DNA of 64,000 nucleotides from Fibrobacter sp. (GCA_012511955.1 JAAZFC010000036.1:1-64000), one strand, 5' to 3'. Counted from the stretch's first letter, positions 26,074-35,100 are shown. Numbers and translations: made by a program. The notes: a model not told the origin generated them from the letters alone.

Positions 26074-27153
26074 ATGGCCTTATCATGGATGGCCTTTCGC
26101 ACTAAAGAGTTGCAAATTTACCCAGGAAACGATTTTTATATCTATGCTTATTCTGACACCGCTGACGGCGGTTCTTCTCGTGCCCAAGTCTTAGAAAACC
26201 ACGGTATTATCCAGTTTATCTATAGATTATCTTCAGGTTTTGCCTATCCTTATGCAGGCATGGGTTTGGACTTAACCGAAAAAGACTTGATAAAAAATCC
26301 AGTTAAATTTTTGGATTTCAGTAAATACGATACCTTAAAAGTCACTCTGCGCAGCACTCTTTCCGATGAATTGCGAATTCAAATTCTTACTCACGACCCC
26401 GATTTAAGTAATAACGAATCTTCGCTTTCTTATAGGCACCTTTTGCACCATACCCCCACAAACCGCCGTTGGGACACATACTCTGTAGCTATTCAAGATT
26501 TTGTTATCCCAGAATGGTGGTTTTCATCAAATTTTTTAAAAGCTGAGCAAAGCAATAAGTTTTTGGAGCGCGTAAGTAATATTGATTTTCAAAACAGCAG
26601 TAGAATGATGATGGGGTTTAGTGATACTGTAGAAATTAAAAGCATTAGTGCCGTGGGTAAAAACAGCCTTTTAGGCTTTGGTTTAATTATATTCGCGGGA
26701 ATATTTTTAGCAGGTGCCTATAGTCTTAAACGCATAGAAAATCAACGCAAAAAAATTGAAAAAGAGTTGCAATTTGTTAAAAATCGCAACTTCGCCTATT
26801 CTAGCTCAAAAAAATTAACTCTAGGCTCTCAAAGTGTAAAAGATACAGCAGAAATCGTGAACTTTATTGGAGAAAATTATTTAGATAGTGAACTCAATTT
26901 AGAAAGCACTTGCAAAGCTATTGGCATTAATCGCAATAGACTTACTCATTTACTACGCGAAGAAATGGGCTTAACTTTCAAAAGCTACCTCATTGAACTT
27001 CGTTTAAAAGAAGCTGCTCGATTGTTGAAAACTACGGACTTGCAAGTGGCAGAAATATCCCAACAAGTTGGCTTTGGCAATATTTCTAATTTTAATAGAA
27101 ATTTTAAAGACTTTTTTAAGAAAACACCCAATGAATACAGGAAAAAATCTTAA
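26074..27153 (+). CDS. Transmembrane AraC-family regulator, 5' end broken by an in-frame TAG
   Basis: A 359-residue open reading frame from 26074. The extracytoplasmic domain carries DPDLSN and IPEWWF shared with the preceding gene; a membrane segment (LLGFGLIIFAGIFLAGAYSL, ~195-215), a charged linker (KRIENQRKKIEKE) and a C-terminal AraC double helix-turn-helix (LESTCKAIGINRNRLTHLL and VAEISQQVGFGNISNFNRNFKDFFKKTP) follow. This is a one-component membrane regulator whose DNA-binding end faces the cytoplasm. Codons from ATG 26026 are in frame (NKLISFALGIALL) but end in TAG at 26071-26073, then ATGGCCTTATCATGG. The original start was probably 26026, and the first membrane anchor is now split. 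The ATG at 26074 has no ribosome binding site. Confidence 0.75.
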   Translation: MALSWMAFRTKELQIYPGNDFYIYAYSDTADGGSSRAQVLENHGIIQFIYRLSSGFAYPYAGMGLDLTEKDLIKNPVKFLDFSKYDTLKVTLRSTLSDELRIQILTHDPDLSNNESSLSYRHLLHHTPTNRRWDTYSVAIQDFVIPEWWFSSNFLKAEQSNKFLERVSNIDFQNSSRMMMGFSDTVEIKSISAVGKNSLLGFGLIIFAGIFLAGAYSLKRIENQRKKIEKELQFVKNRNFAYSSSKKLTLGSQSVKDTAEIVNFIGENYLDSELNLESTCKAIGINRNRLTHLLREEMGLTFKSYLIELRLKEAARLLKTTDLQVAEISQQVGFGNISNFNRNFKDFFKKTPNEYRKKS

Positions 27154-27173
27154 AACAATGTTATTTTTAAACT

Positions 27174-28283
27174 ATGAGCACTAAACCCCCATGGACTTTA
27201 GATCGTATTGTCAAAGCAATTATAGCTCTGACGATTTTGGGCTTCTTATTTTGGCTAGTTGCCAAATTAAGCGATGTACTAATACCCTTTGGCATTGCTT
27301 TTTTGGCAGCTTACATCCTAAATCCCATTGTAAAAAAGATAGAACTCAAACTCAAATCACGCCCCCTAGCTGTAGCCATAGTGTTAATAGCACTCTTTGT
27401 TTTTGTAACCACAGCTTTATGGCTTTTGATACCACTAATACAAAACGAAGCTGTTAGAGCAGCTGACCTGTTAAAACGTACCATTTATGATGCAAGTGTT
27501 TCAGAGCAAGCTATTCAATGGATGCCTGAATCTATTTGGCAAAAGTTGCGCTCATATTTAGGTAGTCTCAAATTCATTGACTTAGTTGAGCAAAAAGATA
27601 CCCTCAGTGTTATTGGTGGGGCGATATCCAACCTTTTACCCCGCGCCTTCTCTATCTTGTCTGGAACTTTAAATTTTTTATTGTGGATTTTAGGATTTAC
27701 CATTATCTTACTGTATTTAGTCTTTTTACTGCTAGATTATGACCTATTTGTAAAGCAGTCTCAAGAACTTATTCCCACAGTAATCCGCTCCGATATCCTA
27801 GAGTTCATCAAACTTTTTGATCAAGCCATGAGTCAGTATTTCCGTGCTCAAGCATTGGTAGCTTTTACCGTAGGTGTTATGTTTTCCATTGGATTTAGCA
27901 TAATTGGACTTCCTTTAGCCATAGTTTTTGGGTTATTTGTAGGTTTATTAAATATGGTGCCTTACTTGCAAATCGCTAGTATTCCCTTAGCGGCAATATT
28001 GGCGATTTTACACGCTTTTGACACCAACACTTCCATTGGTCAAATTTTATTTCTTGTGGTTTTAGTGTATGCTATAGTACAAATTATTCAAGATGGCTTT
28101 TTAGTCCCTAAAATCATGGGGAATATCACTGGTTTATCCCCTGTTATGGTTTTACTTTCTTTGTCAGTATGGGGTAAACTGTTAGGCTTTTTTGGATTAA
28201 TTGTAGCCATTCCATTTACTTGCTTAGTACTTGCTTATTATCGCAAAGCTATACACAAAGATGTTAGACAAAGACATATATGA
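27174..28283 (+). CDS. AI-2E family transporter (PerM/YdiK-like)
   Basis: A 369-residue inner-membrane protein with about eight membrane segments in the family pattern: two N-terminal hairpins (LIPFGIAFLAAYILNP), a soluble-looking region with a Trp-rich helix (~100-150), then a C-terminal bundle with the family motifs LPLAIVFGLFVGLLNMVPY and GFLVPKIMGNITGLSPVMVLLSLSVWG. Members export the AI-2 signal, ions or other small molecules, so substrate cannot be inferred. A TATTTT lies 6 nt before the ATG and no ribosome binding site is seen. It follows the AraC-type gene after 20 bp. Confidence 0.88.
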   Translation: MSTKPPWTLDRIVKAIIALTILGFLFWLVAKLSDVLIPFGIAFLAAYILNPIVKKIELKLKSRPLAVAIVLIALFVFVTTALWLLIPLIQNEAVRAADLLKRTIYDASVSEQAIQWMPESIWQKLRSYLGSLKFIDLVEQKDTLSVIGGAISNLLPRAFSILSGTLNFLLWILGFTIILLYLVFLLLDYDLFVKQSQELIPTVIRSDILEFIKLFDQAMSQYFRAQALVAFTVGVMFSIGFSIIGLPLAIVFGLFVGLLNMVPYLQIASIPLAAILAILHAFDTNTSIGQILFLVVLVYAIVQIIQDGFLVPKIMGNITGLSPVMVLLSLSVWGKLLGFFGLIVAIPFTCLVLAYYRKAIHKDVRQRHI

Positions 28284-28521
28284 TAGAGCTATAAGCTTTA
28301 AAACAAACTTAAATGATCGTTTAGCTAAAAACTATGGTAAAAGTGAAAAAATAATAGAGAACAGCTGTTTTTCAAGTTAGATTTTCTAATTTATTACGAA
28401 AATACGGCTACATTAGCCTTTAAAAGCTAATATTTAGTCGAATTTTCATTTTTCCACTTGTTTACACCCAAAAAATAAGTTAAGATAACTTTAACGAAAC
28501 ATTTCAACCAAAGGAGTTCTC
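28284..28521. other. Intergenic region before the HU gene
   Basis: A 238-nt AT-rich gap. It contains a 6-bp inverted repeat, ATTAGC (28412-28417) and GCTAAT (28426-28431), with an 8-nt loop and no clear U tract, so it is a weak terminator or operator at most. The HU promoter begins at 28461. Nothing else was recognised. Confidence 0.4.
28461..28489 (+). promoter_or_regulatory. Likely promoter of the HU gene
   Basis: TTTACA (28461-28466), 17-nt spacer and GATAAC (28484-28489). A start near 28496 gives a leader of about 26 nt containing the strong AAAGGAG ribosome binding site. Confidence 0.5.
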
Positions 28522-28821
28522 ATGAACAAACAAGACTTAGTAGCAGCTGTACTAGCCGATACAAGTGCAAACATCGAAACCAAAGCAGCTGCTGAAAGAG
28601 CTGTAAACGCAGTTTTAGCAGGTATCCAAAAAGGCGTAGAAGAAGATGGCGTTGTACAACTAATCGGTTTTGGAACCTTTACCGTGAGAAAAAGAGCAGC
28701 ACGCAAAGGTCGTAACCCGCAAACAGGCGCTGAAATTACCATTAAAGCATCTCAAACTGTAGGTTTTAAAGCTGGCGCAGCCTTAAAAGAAACAGCTAAA
28801 AACGCTAAGCTACCTAAATAG
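28522..28821 (+). CDS. HU/IHF-family DNA-binding protein
   Basis: A 99-residue nucleoid protein. The family motif GFGTFTVRKRAARKGRNPQTGAEITI, the DNA-grasping beta arm, is intact, and the N-terminal dimerising helices (NKQDLVAAVLADT, AAAERAVNAVLAGI) precede it. It binds DNA as a dimer and bends it. Strong Shine-Dalgarno AAGGAG, separate promoter and a strong terminator downstream suggest a monocistronic, abundant gene. An HU dimer is more likely than a site-specific IHF subunit, though this cannot be settled from sequence alone. Confidence 0.93.
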   Translation: MNKQDLVAAVLADTSANIETKAAAERAVNAVLAGIQKGVEEDGVVQLIGFGTFTVRKRAARKGRNPQTGAEITIKASQTVGFKAGAALKETAKNAKLPK

Positions 28822-28837
28822 TAATTTTCTTATTCCA

Positions 28838-28872
28838 AAAAAACGCCTTGTTAAACAAGGCGTTTTTTATTT
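28838..28872. terminator. Bidirectional intrinsic terminator
   Basis: CGCCTTGTT and AACAAGGCG form a 9-bp stem flanked by AAAAAA on the left and TTTTTT on the right, so it works on both strands. It ends the HU transcript and the converging malQ unit. Confidence 0.9.
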
Positions 28873-29280
28873 TAATAAAGCCAGTATTTCTTTCAATTTT
28901 GCGCGTACTGAATCCCATGTATATTCATCGTCGGGATGAGGTTCTTGACCTTCACGATCAAAATAAGGGCGTTCTCCCATAATTTTCCCCCATTGCATAT
29001 CGCATTTGCGAGTAAACTCTCGCAAACGACTTTCTTGGGATAAAGTCAACTCTACATACTTCTTTAGCGCTATTAACGGCTCATTCTCATGGAGCATAGC
29101 AAAACGATGCGCCACTACACTTTGCTCCAAAACATGAAGTAAAGCCCCAGAAGGATCCGATACATTTTTTTGTAAAAATTGTTGCATAGCACCTTGAAAC
29201 TGCACAGCCCCTGGAACAGGAGAAGCGCCTCTTAACAATTCACCAGATTCTTTATATAAGGACTGATTAAACAGATCCAT
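28867..29280 (-). CDS. Unknown protein downstream of malQ
   Basis: A 137-residue soluble, mostly helical acidic protein without a signal peptide. It contains a conserved-looking Met/His/Glu-rich stretch (HRFAMLHENEPLIALKKYVELT) and a Trp-rich end. Only 1 bp separates it from the stop of malQ, so they share a transcript, and its 3' end lies inside the bidirectional terminator. A link to glucan metabolism is inferred from position only; family not recognised. Confidence 0.55.
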   Translation of the reverse strand: MDLFNQSLYKESGELLRGASPVPGAVQFQGAMQQFLQKNVSDPSGALLHVLEQSVVAHRFAMLHENEPLIALKKYVELTLSQESRLREFTRKCDMQWGKIMGERPYFDREGQEPHPDDEYTWDSVRAKLKEILALLK

Positions 29281-29281
29281 A

Positions 29282-31240
29282 TTATAATTTTCTCCCTTGC
29301 CGCTTTTGCACTAATTCTGTAATAAGTTTTTGCAAGCTCTTATTTTTACGCAAGCTAGCAATGGTTGTTGGCATACGCCAGGTCCAGTTATGTGGTCCTA
29401 CAGTACCCGGAATGTTTATACGATCACTTTCAGGATCTACAGAGGTGTATTTACCCGATAAAGCCAACCAATCCTGTAAAGCAGGAATAACTAACAAGGA
29501 ATTCCCTGCCATTAAGTTTGATAAAATATGCAAGGCAGACTTAGCATTAATTTTATTAGGCAAAGGTTTTTTACCCTTAATATGCTCCCAATACATTTTC
29601 CTATCTAAATCTTTTTCGTGCCACCAACCTTCTAAAGTTGAAGTATCGTGACTGCTAGTTGTAGCCACAGATAAACGGGGATATTCTTGAGCGTCATAAT
29701 AGGGTTGTCCGTTTTGTTCCCAATCTCGCGCCCACCTCTCTATGCGCAAAGATAAGATCTCTAATTTGTCGAGTACCACGGGCACGCTGGGTGGTATTGT
29801 ACCTAAATCTTCAGCACAAACGAGCATATCAGTCTCATCCACTAAAACTTTAAGCAAAGTATAACCCATTTCTTCCCAATGGGAATCTTGAATGGATTCG
29901 TTATGAGTGAATAATTCAGCGACAATTTCTTGCTCATGCTCAGGTAAAGTTTTAAGCACTGGAGCATCGTACCAATACCAAAAAGGCCACATGTGCTCGG
30001 GAGTACTAGAAGGGATGAATAAACGATTCCAATACACTTTGAGCAGTGCATCGCGAACATCTTGACTATCATCGGCATTTACAATGGCCTGCTCGCTATA
30101 AAACTCGTTTTTTAACTCAAAACGACCATATTCTATCTCTGTAAAGTATTTTTCAATAACTTTTGTCGTTTTTTCACCAAAAAGCTCATGCAACCAGTCC
30201 CAGCCATAATTTGGATGGGTTAGATAATGCAAAGTACTTGCAGGAACCCCGCGATTAACAAAATCTTGCTCGGTTAAAGCTATGGCCGGATTAAATTTAC
30301 CTAGTAAACCCGTTATTTCATTGGCAGGCACTGTCCATATACGGAAGAATCCCAAAACATGATCTATGCGATAAGAATGGTAAAACTTAGCCGCTTGCAG
30401 TAAACGATTGCGCCACCAGCTGTAAGAATGTTGAGCCAAAACATCCCATCTGTAAGTGGGAAAGCCCCAATTTTGTCCAGTATAGCTAAACATATCGGGA
30501 GGGGCACCGGCTTTATTAGAAAGATCGAAATATTGTCGCTCAGACCATAAATCGGCACTATCTTCGTTAATTAAAATAGGTATGTCTCCTTTTAACTTCA
30601 CACCTGACCTATCAAGCTTTTTTACCACTTTTTCTAACTGCAATTCACACTGGTATTGCAACCAGCTATGAAATAAGACCTCATTGGCAAATTTTTCCCA
30701 CAACTCTTCAATCAATTCTGGGCTAGGGTCTTGATATTCGGGCCATTGCCGCCATGATGCCTGTTGATTTTGTTCTTTAAGGGTACAATAAACCGCATAA
30801 GCTTTGAGCCATGAGTTTTTTGCCATCCAGTTTTGTAGTTTACGACTTTTTTTAATAGAATTTTGTTTGGTCACAAATATTTTGTGAAGCAATTCCCTTT
30901 TGGCGCGTACCACCTCTAAAAAACTTACTTTTTCGGTACTATTATACTTTTTTTGTAGAGCTTTTAATTCTTTTTGCAATACTTCGGCGCCATCTATCTC
31001 AGAAACGCGCAAATACACCGGATGCAAGGCAAAAGCTGTACGGGCACTGTAAGGAGAAGACTCTTCGCCAGTGTCATTTATGGGTAAAATCTGTATAAGA
31101 TCTAAACCACAATCTTTTACCCAGACACCAAACTCTAATAAATCGTAAAAATCGCCAATGCCTTCACTTTGTTCAGAACGCAAAGAAAAGACTGGCACTG
31201 CTACGCCCGCTTGAAACTTCGAAATTTTCCCATATTGCAT
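29282..31240 (-). CDS. malQ: 4-alpha-glucanotransferase (amylomaltase, GH77)
   Basis: A 652-residue GH77 enzyme that transfers maltosyl/oligoglucosyl chains between alpha-1,4-glucans in the cytoplasm, used in maltodextrin or glycogen turnover. The active-site regions are visible: RIDHVLGFFRIW (nucleophile Asp), CAEDLGTIPPSV (acid/base Glu), and TTSSHDTSTLEGWW (stabilising Asp). Also LIQILPINDTG near the N-terminus. The gene forms a three-gene unit with a 70-residue protein upstream (2-bp gap) and the 137-residue protein downstream. Confidence 0.94.
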   Translation of the reverse strand: MQYGKISKFQAGVAVPVFSLRSEQSEGIGDFYDLLEFGVWVKDCGLDLIQILPINDTGEESSPYSARTAFALHPVYLRVSEIDGAEVLQKELKALQKKYNSTEKVSFLEVVRAKRELLHKIFVTKQNSIKKSRKLQNWMAKNSWLKAYAVYCTLKEQNQQASWRQWPEYQDPSPELIEELWEKFANEVLFHSWLQYQCELQLEKVVKKLDRSGVKLKGDIPILINEDSADLWSERQYFDLSNKAGAPPDMFSYTGQNWGFPTYRWDVLAQHSYSWWRNRLLQAAKFYHSYRIDHVLGFFRIWTVPANEITGLLGKFNPAIALTEQDFVNRGVPASTLHYLTHPNYGWDWLHELFGEKTTKVIEKYFTEIEYGRFELKNEFYSEQAIVNADDSQDVRDALLKVYWNRLFIPSSTPEHMWPFWYWYDAPVLKTLPEHEQEIVAELFTHNESIQDSHWEEMGYTLLKVLVDETDMLVCAEDLGTIPPSVPVVLDKLEILSLRIERWARDWEQNGQPYYDAQEYPRLSVATTSSHDTSTLEGWWHEKDLDRKMYWEHIKGKKPLPNKINAKSALHILSNLMAGNSLLVIPALQDWLALSGKYTSVDPESDRINIPGTVGPHNWTWRMPTTIASLRKNKSLQKLITELVQKRQGRKL

Positions 31241-31242
31241 AA

Positions 31243-31455
31243 TTATTCTCCAGGCATGATTATTTCTATGTGACGCGTAGAAACATTGATAAAAGGAGCG
31301 CGAAATTGTTCTTCGCCCCCGTGATTTAGCACTCTAGCTTGAGTAACCGCGATAAAACCTTTGCGCTCACGGATATAATCAGTAAGCCGTTCATCTTTTA
31401 AAGTGTCTATTTCACCTATTATTATAAAGGAATCTGTCCAAATTCGTACTTGCAT
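31243..31455 (-). CDS. Small conserved protein upstream of malQ
   Basis: A 70-residue soluble protein, beta-rich, with the run VRIWTDSFIIIGEIDTL, then RLTDYIRERKGFIAVTQARVLN and an ending ISTRHIEIIMPGE-like strand. The layout (F-x-I-x-G-x-I, RL-x-D, FI-x-L-T-x-A) resembles the short DUF6812-type family, by memory and at low confidence. It has no signal peptide. Coupled to malQ by a 2-bp gap, so probably co-transcribed. Confidence 0.55.
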   Translation of the reverse strand: MQVRIWTDSFIIIGEIDTLKDERLTDYIRERKGFIAVTQARVLNHGGEEQFRAPFINVSTRHIEIIMPGE

Positions 31456-31571
31456 AATGCAAATTTACATTTTTTGCCAATTTTCAGTTTCTTAGATTTT
31501 AATTTGGAACTTTAAAACAGAGTTAATCTATCTTTAGAGTAAGATAAAACACCATCTAACATTTTGATTGC

Positions 31572-32843
31572 ATGAAATTCTTTAAATTAAAAGATCACAA
31601 CTTTTTACTTGGATTAATACTTTTAATATCCTGCTCCAATGAAATGCCTGTGCAACCTGTAAAAACAGTTGACGAACTCAGTTATAACCACTGGTTGCTC
31701 GAAAGGCTTTATATACACGCCGAAAAAGAGATTTTTCCTTTGAGTTTTTACCAAGACATTGATCATCTTTATAATTACTTAAGTGATCCATACACCTATT
31801 ATATTCCCCCTGAACAAGCAGATGACCAACGCCATCACGATACCAGTACCGTAGTTCCTGGGGCGTTGGGGGTAGAGATGATTAATAATCCCACTGCCGA
31901 TTCAGCGCGCATTGAAATCTTTCGCATTTATCCACATTCTCCAGCAGGAAAAAGCGAATTAAAGCGTTGGGATAGAATTATTGCGGTAAACGATACTGAA
32001 CTTACCCACGATAGTGCATTTAGTGTTTTTCAAAAAATCCGTGATAAAAACAAAATTTTAAATCTAAAAGTGCTTAGATATCTAGATGATGGAGTCGATA
32101 CGCTCTTAATAGAAATAGAAAAAGGTCATGTTTATGTGCCCACTGTTTTTATAGACACTTTAGATGGTGTAGAAGTTGTAGAAGTCACAGAATTTAAACG
32201 ACATACACAACCAGATGGTAGTGGAACTTCCGAAGAGTTATTGCATATTTTGCGAAACAACTCTCATGGAAAAACTCGAATTATAGATATACGCAACAAC
32301 CCCGGAGGAGAAATATCTGTTTGTGTAAACGCCGCCCATGAATTTATCGAAGCCAACGAACCTTTGCTCCATATAATCTCCCATTCATTTAATCCTCGTG
32401 GTGAAGCAACCATAGATACTATTACATACATAAATGAAGAAAGTGGAGTAGCAGCAAAATCATCTTTTCACATTTTAGCCAATGAATATTCCGCTTCTTG
32501 TGCAGAAATATTTTTAGGCGCTATACAAGATTTGCGCCCGGACATTACCGTCATTGGAAAAACTACTTATGGCAAAGGCATTGGTCAAAGTCGATGGAGT
32601 ACCCCAGATAGTGGTTTAGCTTCCATTACTAGCATTAGCATACGCACCCCTCTTTGGCGCGACTATCATACCAAAGGTTTAAGTGTAGATATTGAAACCG
32701 ATGATAGCCCTCTATGGCACAGTTTAGATTTAATCAATAATAAAACTGCCACAAAAAAAGTTAGCCCAAAAAGGAGAGAACAACAAATATATAGACCCTT
32801 GATAAAAAAAGGACCGCCGCAAGCTTGGATTTTTGGAGAATAG
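31572..32843 (+). CDS. S41-family (C-terminal processing) peptidase lipoprotein
   Basis: A 423-residue protein with lipoprotein signal ending at LLISCS (Cys ~residue 21). A PDZ domain occupies ~residues 80-180 (SPAGKSELKRWDRIIAVNDTEL), and the S41 catalytic core follows: EYSASCAEIFLGAIQD holds the nucleophile Ser and IGKTTYGKGIGQS holds the catalytic Lys. It would be a periplasmic or surface protease cleaving unstructured C-termini. The start has CATTTT 6 nt upstream and no ribosome binding site. Confidence 0.9.
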   Translation: MKFFKLKDHNFLLGLILLISCSNEMPVQPVKTVDELSYNHWLLERLYIHAEKEIFPLSFYQDIDHLYNYLSDPYTYYIPPEQADDQRHHDTSTVVPGALGVEMINNPTADSARIEIFRIYPHSPAGKSELKRWDRIIAVNDTELTHDSAFSVFQKIRDKNKILNLKVLRYLDDGVDTLLIEIEKGHVYVPTVFIDTLDGVEVVEVTEFKRHTQPDGSGTSEELLHILRNNSHGKTRIIDIRNNPGGEISVCVNAAHEFIEANEPLLHIISHSFNPRGEATIDTITYINEESGVAAKSSFHILANEYSASCAEIFLGAIQDLRPDITVIGKTTYGKGIGQSRWSTPDSGLASITSISIRTPLWRDYHTKGLSVDIETDDSPLWHSLDLINNKTATKKVSPKRREQQIYRPLIKKGPPQAWIFGE

Positions 32844-32851
32844 CTTAATAA

Positions 32852-33634
32852 TTACCGGCCACTTTCGTCAATGTAGCGCATGGCGTCTAAAATTAAGCTC
32901 GTGGTACTAGCTTTAGGTAAATTAGCTTTGTCAGGTAATTGAGTGTCATCTACTCGGAAAAACACATCGCCTCCCCAGGCCAAAATTTGCCCTAGCGCAT
33001 CAGCTCCGCCAGCGTTTTCTGTTTGAGCACAGAACAATTGACCCTTTTTAAACGCCAAGAAGCCCCCCTCATCGTCATTATTTACAAAAAGTGTAGCTGT
33101 ATAGGCATTTTTTTCAAAAGTTTGTGCGACATCCTCCACAGGAATTACCTTTCCATGCCCCATTAAGCTTGTGCGCAATATAGAACTATACGCTTGATTT
33201 TTAACTCTTAAACGATCGGCCATAATTTTATATAATAAAATTAATACCCCTGGATTATCAGACACAAACTTCACAAAATCGGCTTTATTCATCAATAGCA
33301 CAGTGCAATCTTCCATGGCTAACACTGTGTTGCTTGTAAACTCATCGCTTATAAGTGACATTTCGCCAAAGCAAGATCCTTTTTCGAGTACAGCAACCTC
33401 TGTGGTTTGCCCTTTATAAACTTCACCACACACTTGAGCACGACCAGATTGCAATACAAAAAAATGCTTCCCTTCGGTTCCTTCTATTAATATGCTTTCC
33501 CCCGCATCGAATTCTTGTATTTTAGCTTTTAAAATAAAGAAATCATGAGCTTCACGAGGGATTTGCGACAAAAAAGGTTTCTCTTTTTCGTAGGGTGCTC
33601 GAATCCAGCTAGCTAAACTTTTACCACTTGCCAT
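32852..33634 (-). CDS. Cyclic-nucleotide-binding protein with DUF4388-like C-terminus
   Basis: A 260-residue soluble protein. Residues ~35-140 form a CRP-type cNMP-binding domain (QSGRAQVCGEVYKG, KGSCFGEMSLIS, with the phosphate cassette and hinge). Unlike CRP there is no helix-turn-helix; instead residues ~165-250 (FVNNDDEGGFLAFKKGQLFCAQTENAGGADALGQILAW) resemble the DUF4388/PatA N-terminal domain. So it probably relays a nucleotide signal by protein contacts. The gene converges with the S41 peptidase gene, 8 bp between stops. Confidence 0.8.
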   Translation of the reverse strand: MASGKSLASWIRAPYEKEKPFLSQIPREAHDFFILKAKIQEFDAGESILIEGTEGKHFFVLQSGRAQVCGEVYKGQTTEVAVLEKGSCFGEMSLISDEFTSNTVLAMEDCTVLLMNKADFVKFVSDNPGVLILLYKIMADRLRVKNQAYSSILRTSLMGHGKVIPVEDVAQTFEKNAYTATLFVNNDDEGGFLAFKKGQLFCAQTENAGGADALGQILAWGGDVFFRVDDTQLPDKANLPKASTTSLILDAMRYIDESGR

Positions 33635-33688
33635 AATTAAAATTTAAAAAAATGTGCACAAAAAGGTTTTTTTATCGTCAAATAAAGT

Positions 33689-34561
33689 ATGGAAGCTATT
33701 TTATTTAAAATTATAAACAGATATTTTAAGCTCTTTGTTTGCTTAAATATTATTCTTTTTTGCCGTTGTACCGATAATTATCATAACTATGACCCCAACC
33801 GTTTAGTGGTAATTGATGTGGGCCAAGGCTTATCTTGCTTGGTGCAAAGTCAAGGTGATTTTTGGCTTTTAGATGCAGGTGGAGACTCTACCCTTAATTG
33901 GGAAAAAACTCTAAAACAACACCATGTAAAGAAATTAAAAGGAGTACTTATTTCTCACTGGCACTTGGATCATTACAGTGGATTAACAGAAATCATAACA
34001 GCTTTTCCTGTGGATTCTCTTTGGTATGGTCCCGATAATGGCTACGCCTACATTAGCAAAACTTTGATTTCAACAGCCCAAAAACAGCAAATCGGCACGC
34101 GTAAACTTCAAGGCCCGCAAAATCTACAATGGAATAGTCTAGAAGCCCAGGTACTTTGGCCACAAATTCACACTAACACTGCTGAAGGAAACCCTAGTAG
34201 CTTAGTTATAAGAGTCGGCTCTCCCCAACATGGTTGGTTTTTATTCACTGGCGACATTGGTTTTGCTGAAGAAGAACAAATATTAATATATAACAACAGC
34301 ATTGAAAGTGATATACTCATCGTTCCCCATCACGGCTCTGGCAATTCTTCGTCTGTAGCTTTTGTAGGCGCAGTAAACCCTTTTTTTGCCGCCATTAGTG
34401 TGGGCAAAAACCCCTGGGGCTTACCTCGACAAGAGGTTTTAGATAGACTTCAACTAGTAATGGGAAAGTCTCGGAAAAATGATATTTTACGCACCGACCA
34501 AAAGGGGGATTTACATTTTTTACAAGTAAAACACTTTGGATGGACCCAAGAAACACATTAA
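33689..34561 (+). CDS. Metallo-beta-lactamase-fold lipoprotein, ComEC-like domain
   Basis: A 290-residue exported protein, lipid Cys in LFCRCTDN. The core is a metallo-beta-lactamase fold like the C-terminal part of ComEC: VIDVGQGLSCLVQS, ISHWHLDHYSGL (metal ligands HxHxDH), LFTGDIG, and VPHHGSGNSS. No membrane channel or OB domain is attached, so it is a stand-alone domain rather than a DNA-uptake channel. A periplasmic nuclease or phosphodiesterase role is plausible but unproven. Confidence 0.8.
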   Translation: MEAILFKIINRYFKLFVCLNIILFCRCTDNYHNYDPNRLVVIDVGQGLSCLVQSQGDFWLLDAGGDSTLNWEKTLKQHHVKKLKGVLISHWHLDHYSGLTEIITAFPVDSLWYGPDNGYAYISKTLISTAQKQQIGTRKLQGPQNLQWNSLEAQVLWPQIHTNTAEGNPSSLVIRVGSPQHGWFLFTGDIGFAEEEQILIYNNSIESDILIVPHHGSGNSSSVAFVGAVNPFFAAISVGKNPWGLPRQEVLDRLQLVMGKSRKNDILRTDQKGDLHFLQVKHFGWTQETH

Positions 34562-34607
34562 AACTCTAGTATTTAAGTTGCTTTTTTCTTATGTTTAAAT
34601 AAGATTT

Positions 34608-35009
34608 ATGAGAAAGCTTCTGTACATTCTTCTGGTTTTTTCTTTAACTCCTTGTTTGGCGCAGAGCAAGGGTGAGGCTTTTGAAGATTTTTTTAACAAC
34701 TTCAAGGAAAGCCCAGACTTCCAAAAAAAACGCATTATTTTTCCACTCTCTTCTATTACCATAAGAATGGATACAGAAAAAGCTGATACGGTGCAAATCC
34801 AAGCAGAGGGATGGAAGTTTCATGATTTCCGTCTTTTGCGTTCAGGTTTTCAAGTTAGGTTTTTTGATTCTTTTACCCGAAAGCTTCGGGATACCGACGA
34901 AAGGGTGGTTTCTTTGATTGGAAACGACAATGGCGTTTATTATTCTTACTTTTTTAAACGCACTGAGGGGAAATGGAATTTAATTATGATTTTAGATGAG
35001 TCCACCTAA
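34608..35009 (+). CDS. Secreted DUF4348-like protein
   Basis: A 133-residue protein with a signal peptide (LLYILLVFSLTPCLAQS). Its mature start EAFEDFFNNFKESPDFQKKRIIFPLSS and a closing YSYFFKRTEGKWNLIMI follow the pattern of DUF4348 proteins found in gut bacteria; function is unknown. The Cys precedes the cleavage site in an atypical lipobox, so it could be soluble periplasmic. A TAAATA lies 6 nt before the ATG. Downstream is the XPB-like helicase, 91 bp away. Confidence 0.6.
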   Translation: MRKLLYILLVFSLTPCLAQSKGEAFEDFFNNFKESPDFQKKRIIFPLSSITIRMDTEKADTVQIQAEGWKFHDFRLLRSGFQVRFFDSFTRKLRDTDERVVSLIGNDNGVYYSYFFKRTEGKWNLIMILDEST

Positions 35010-35100
35010 AGCCACAACTTTCCAATACAATACTAAATTTGTATTTTGCCTTTCTAAATCAGCGTTTTTCTGTTGATTTTAGTGGTAAAACTATAACTTA

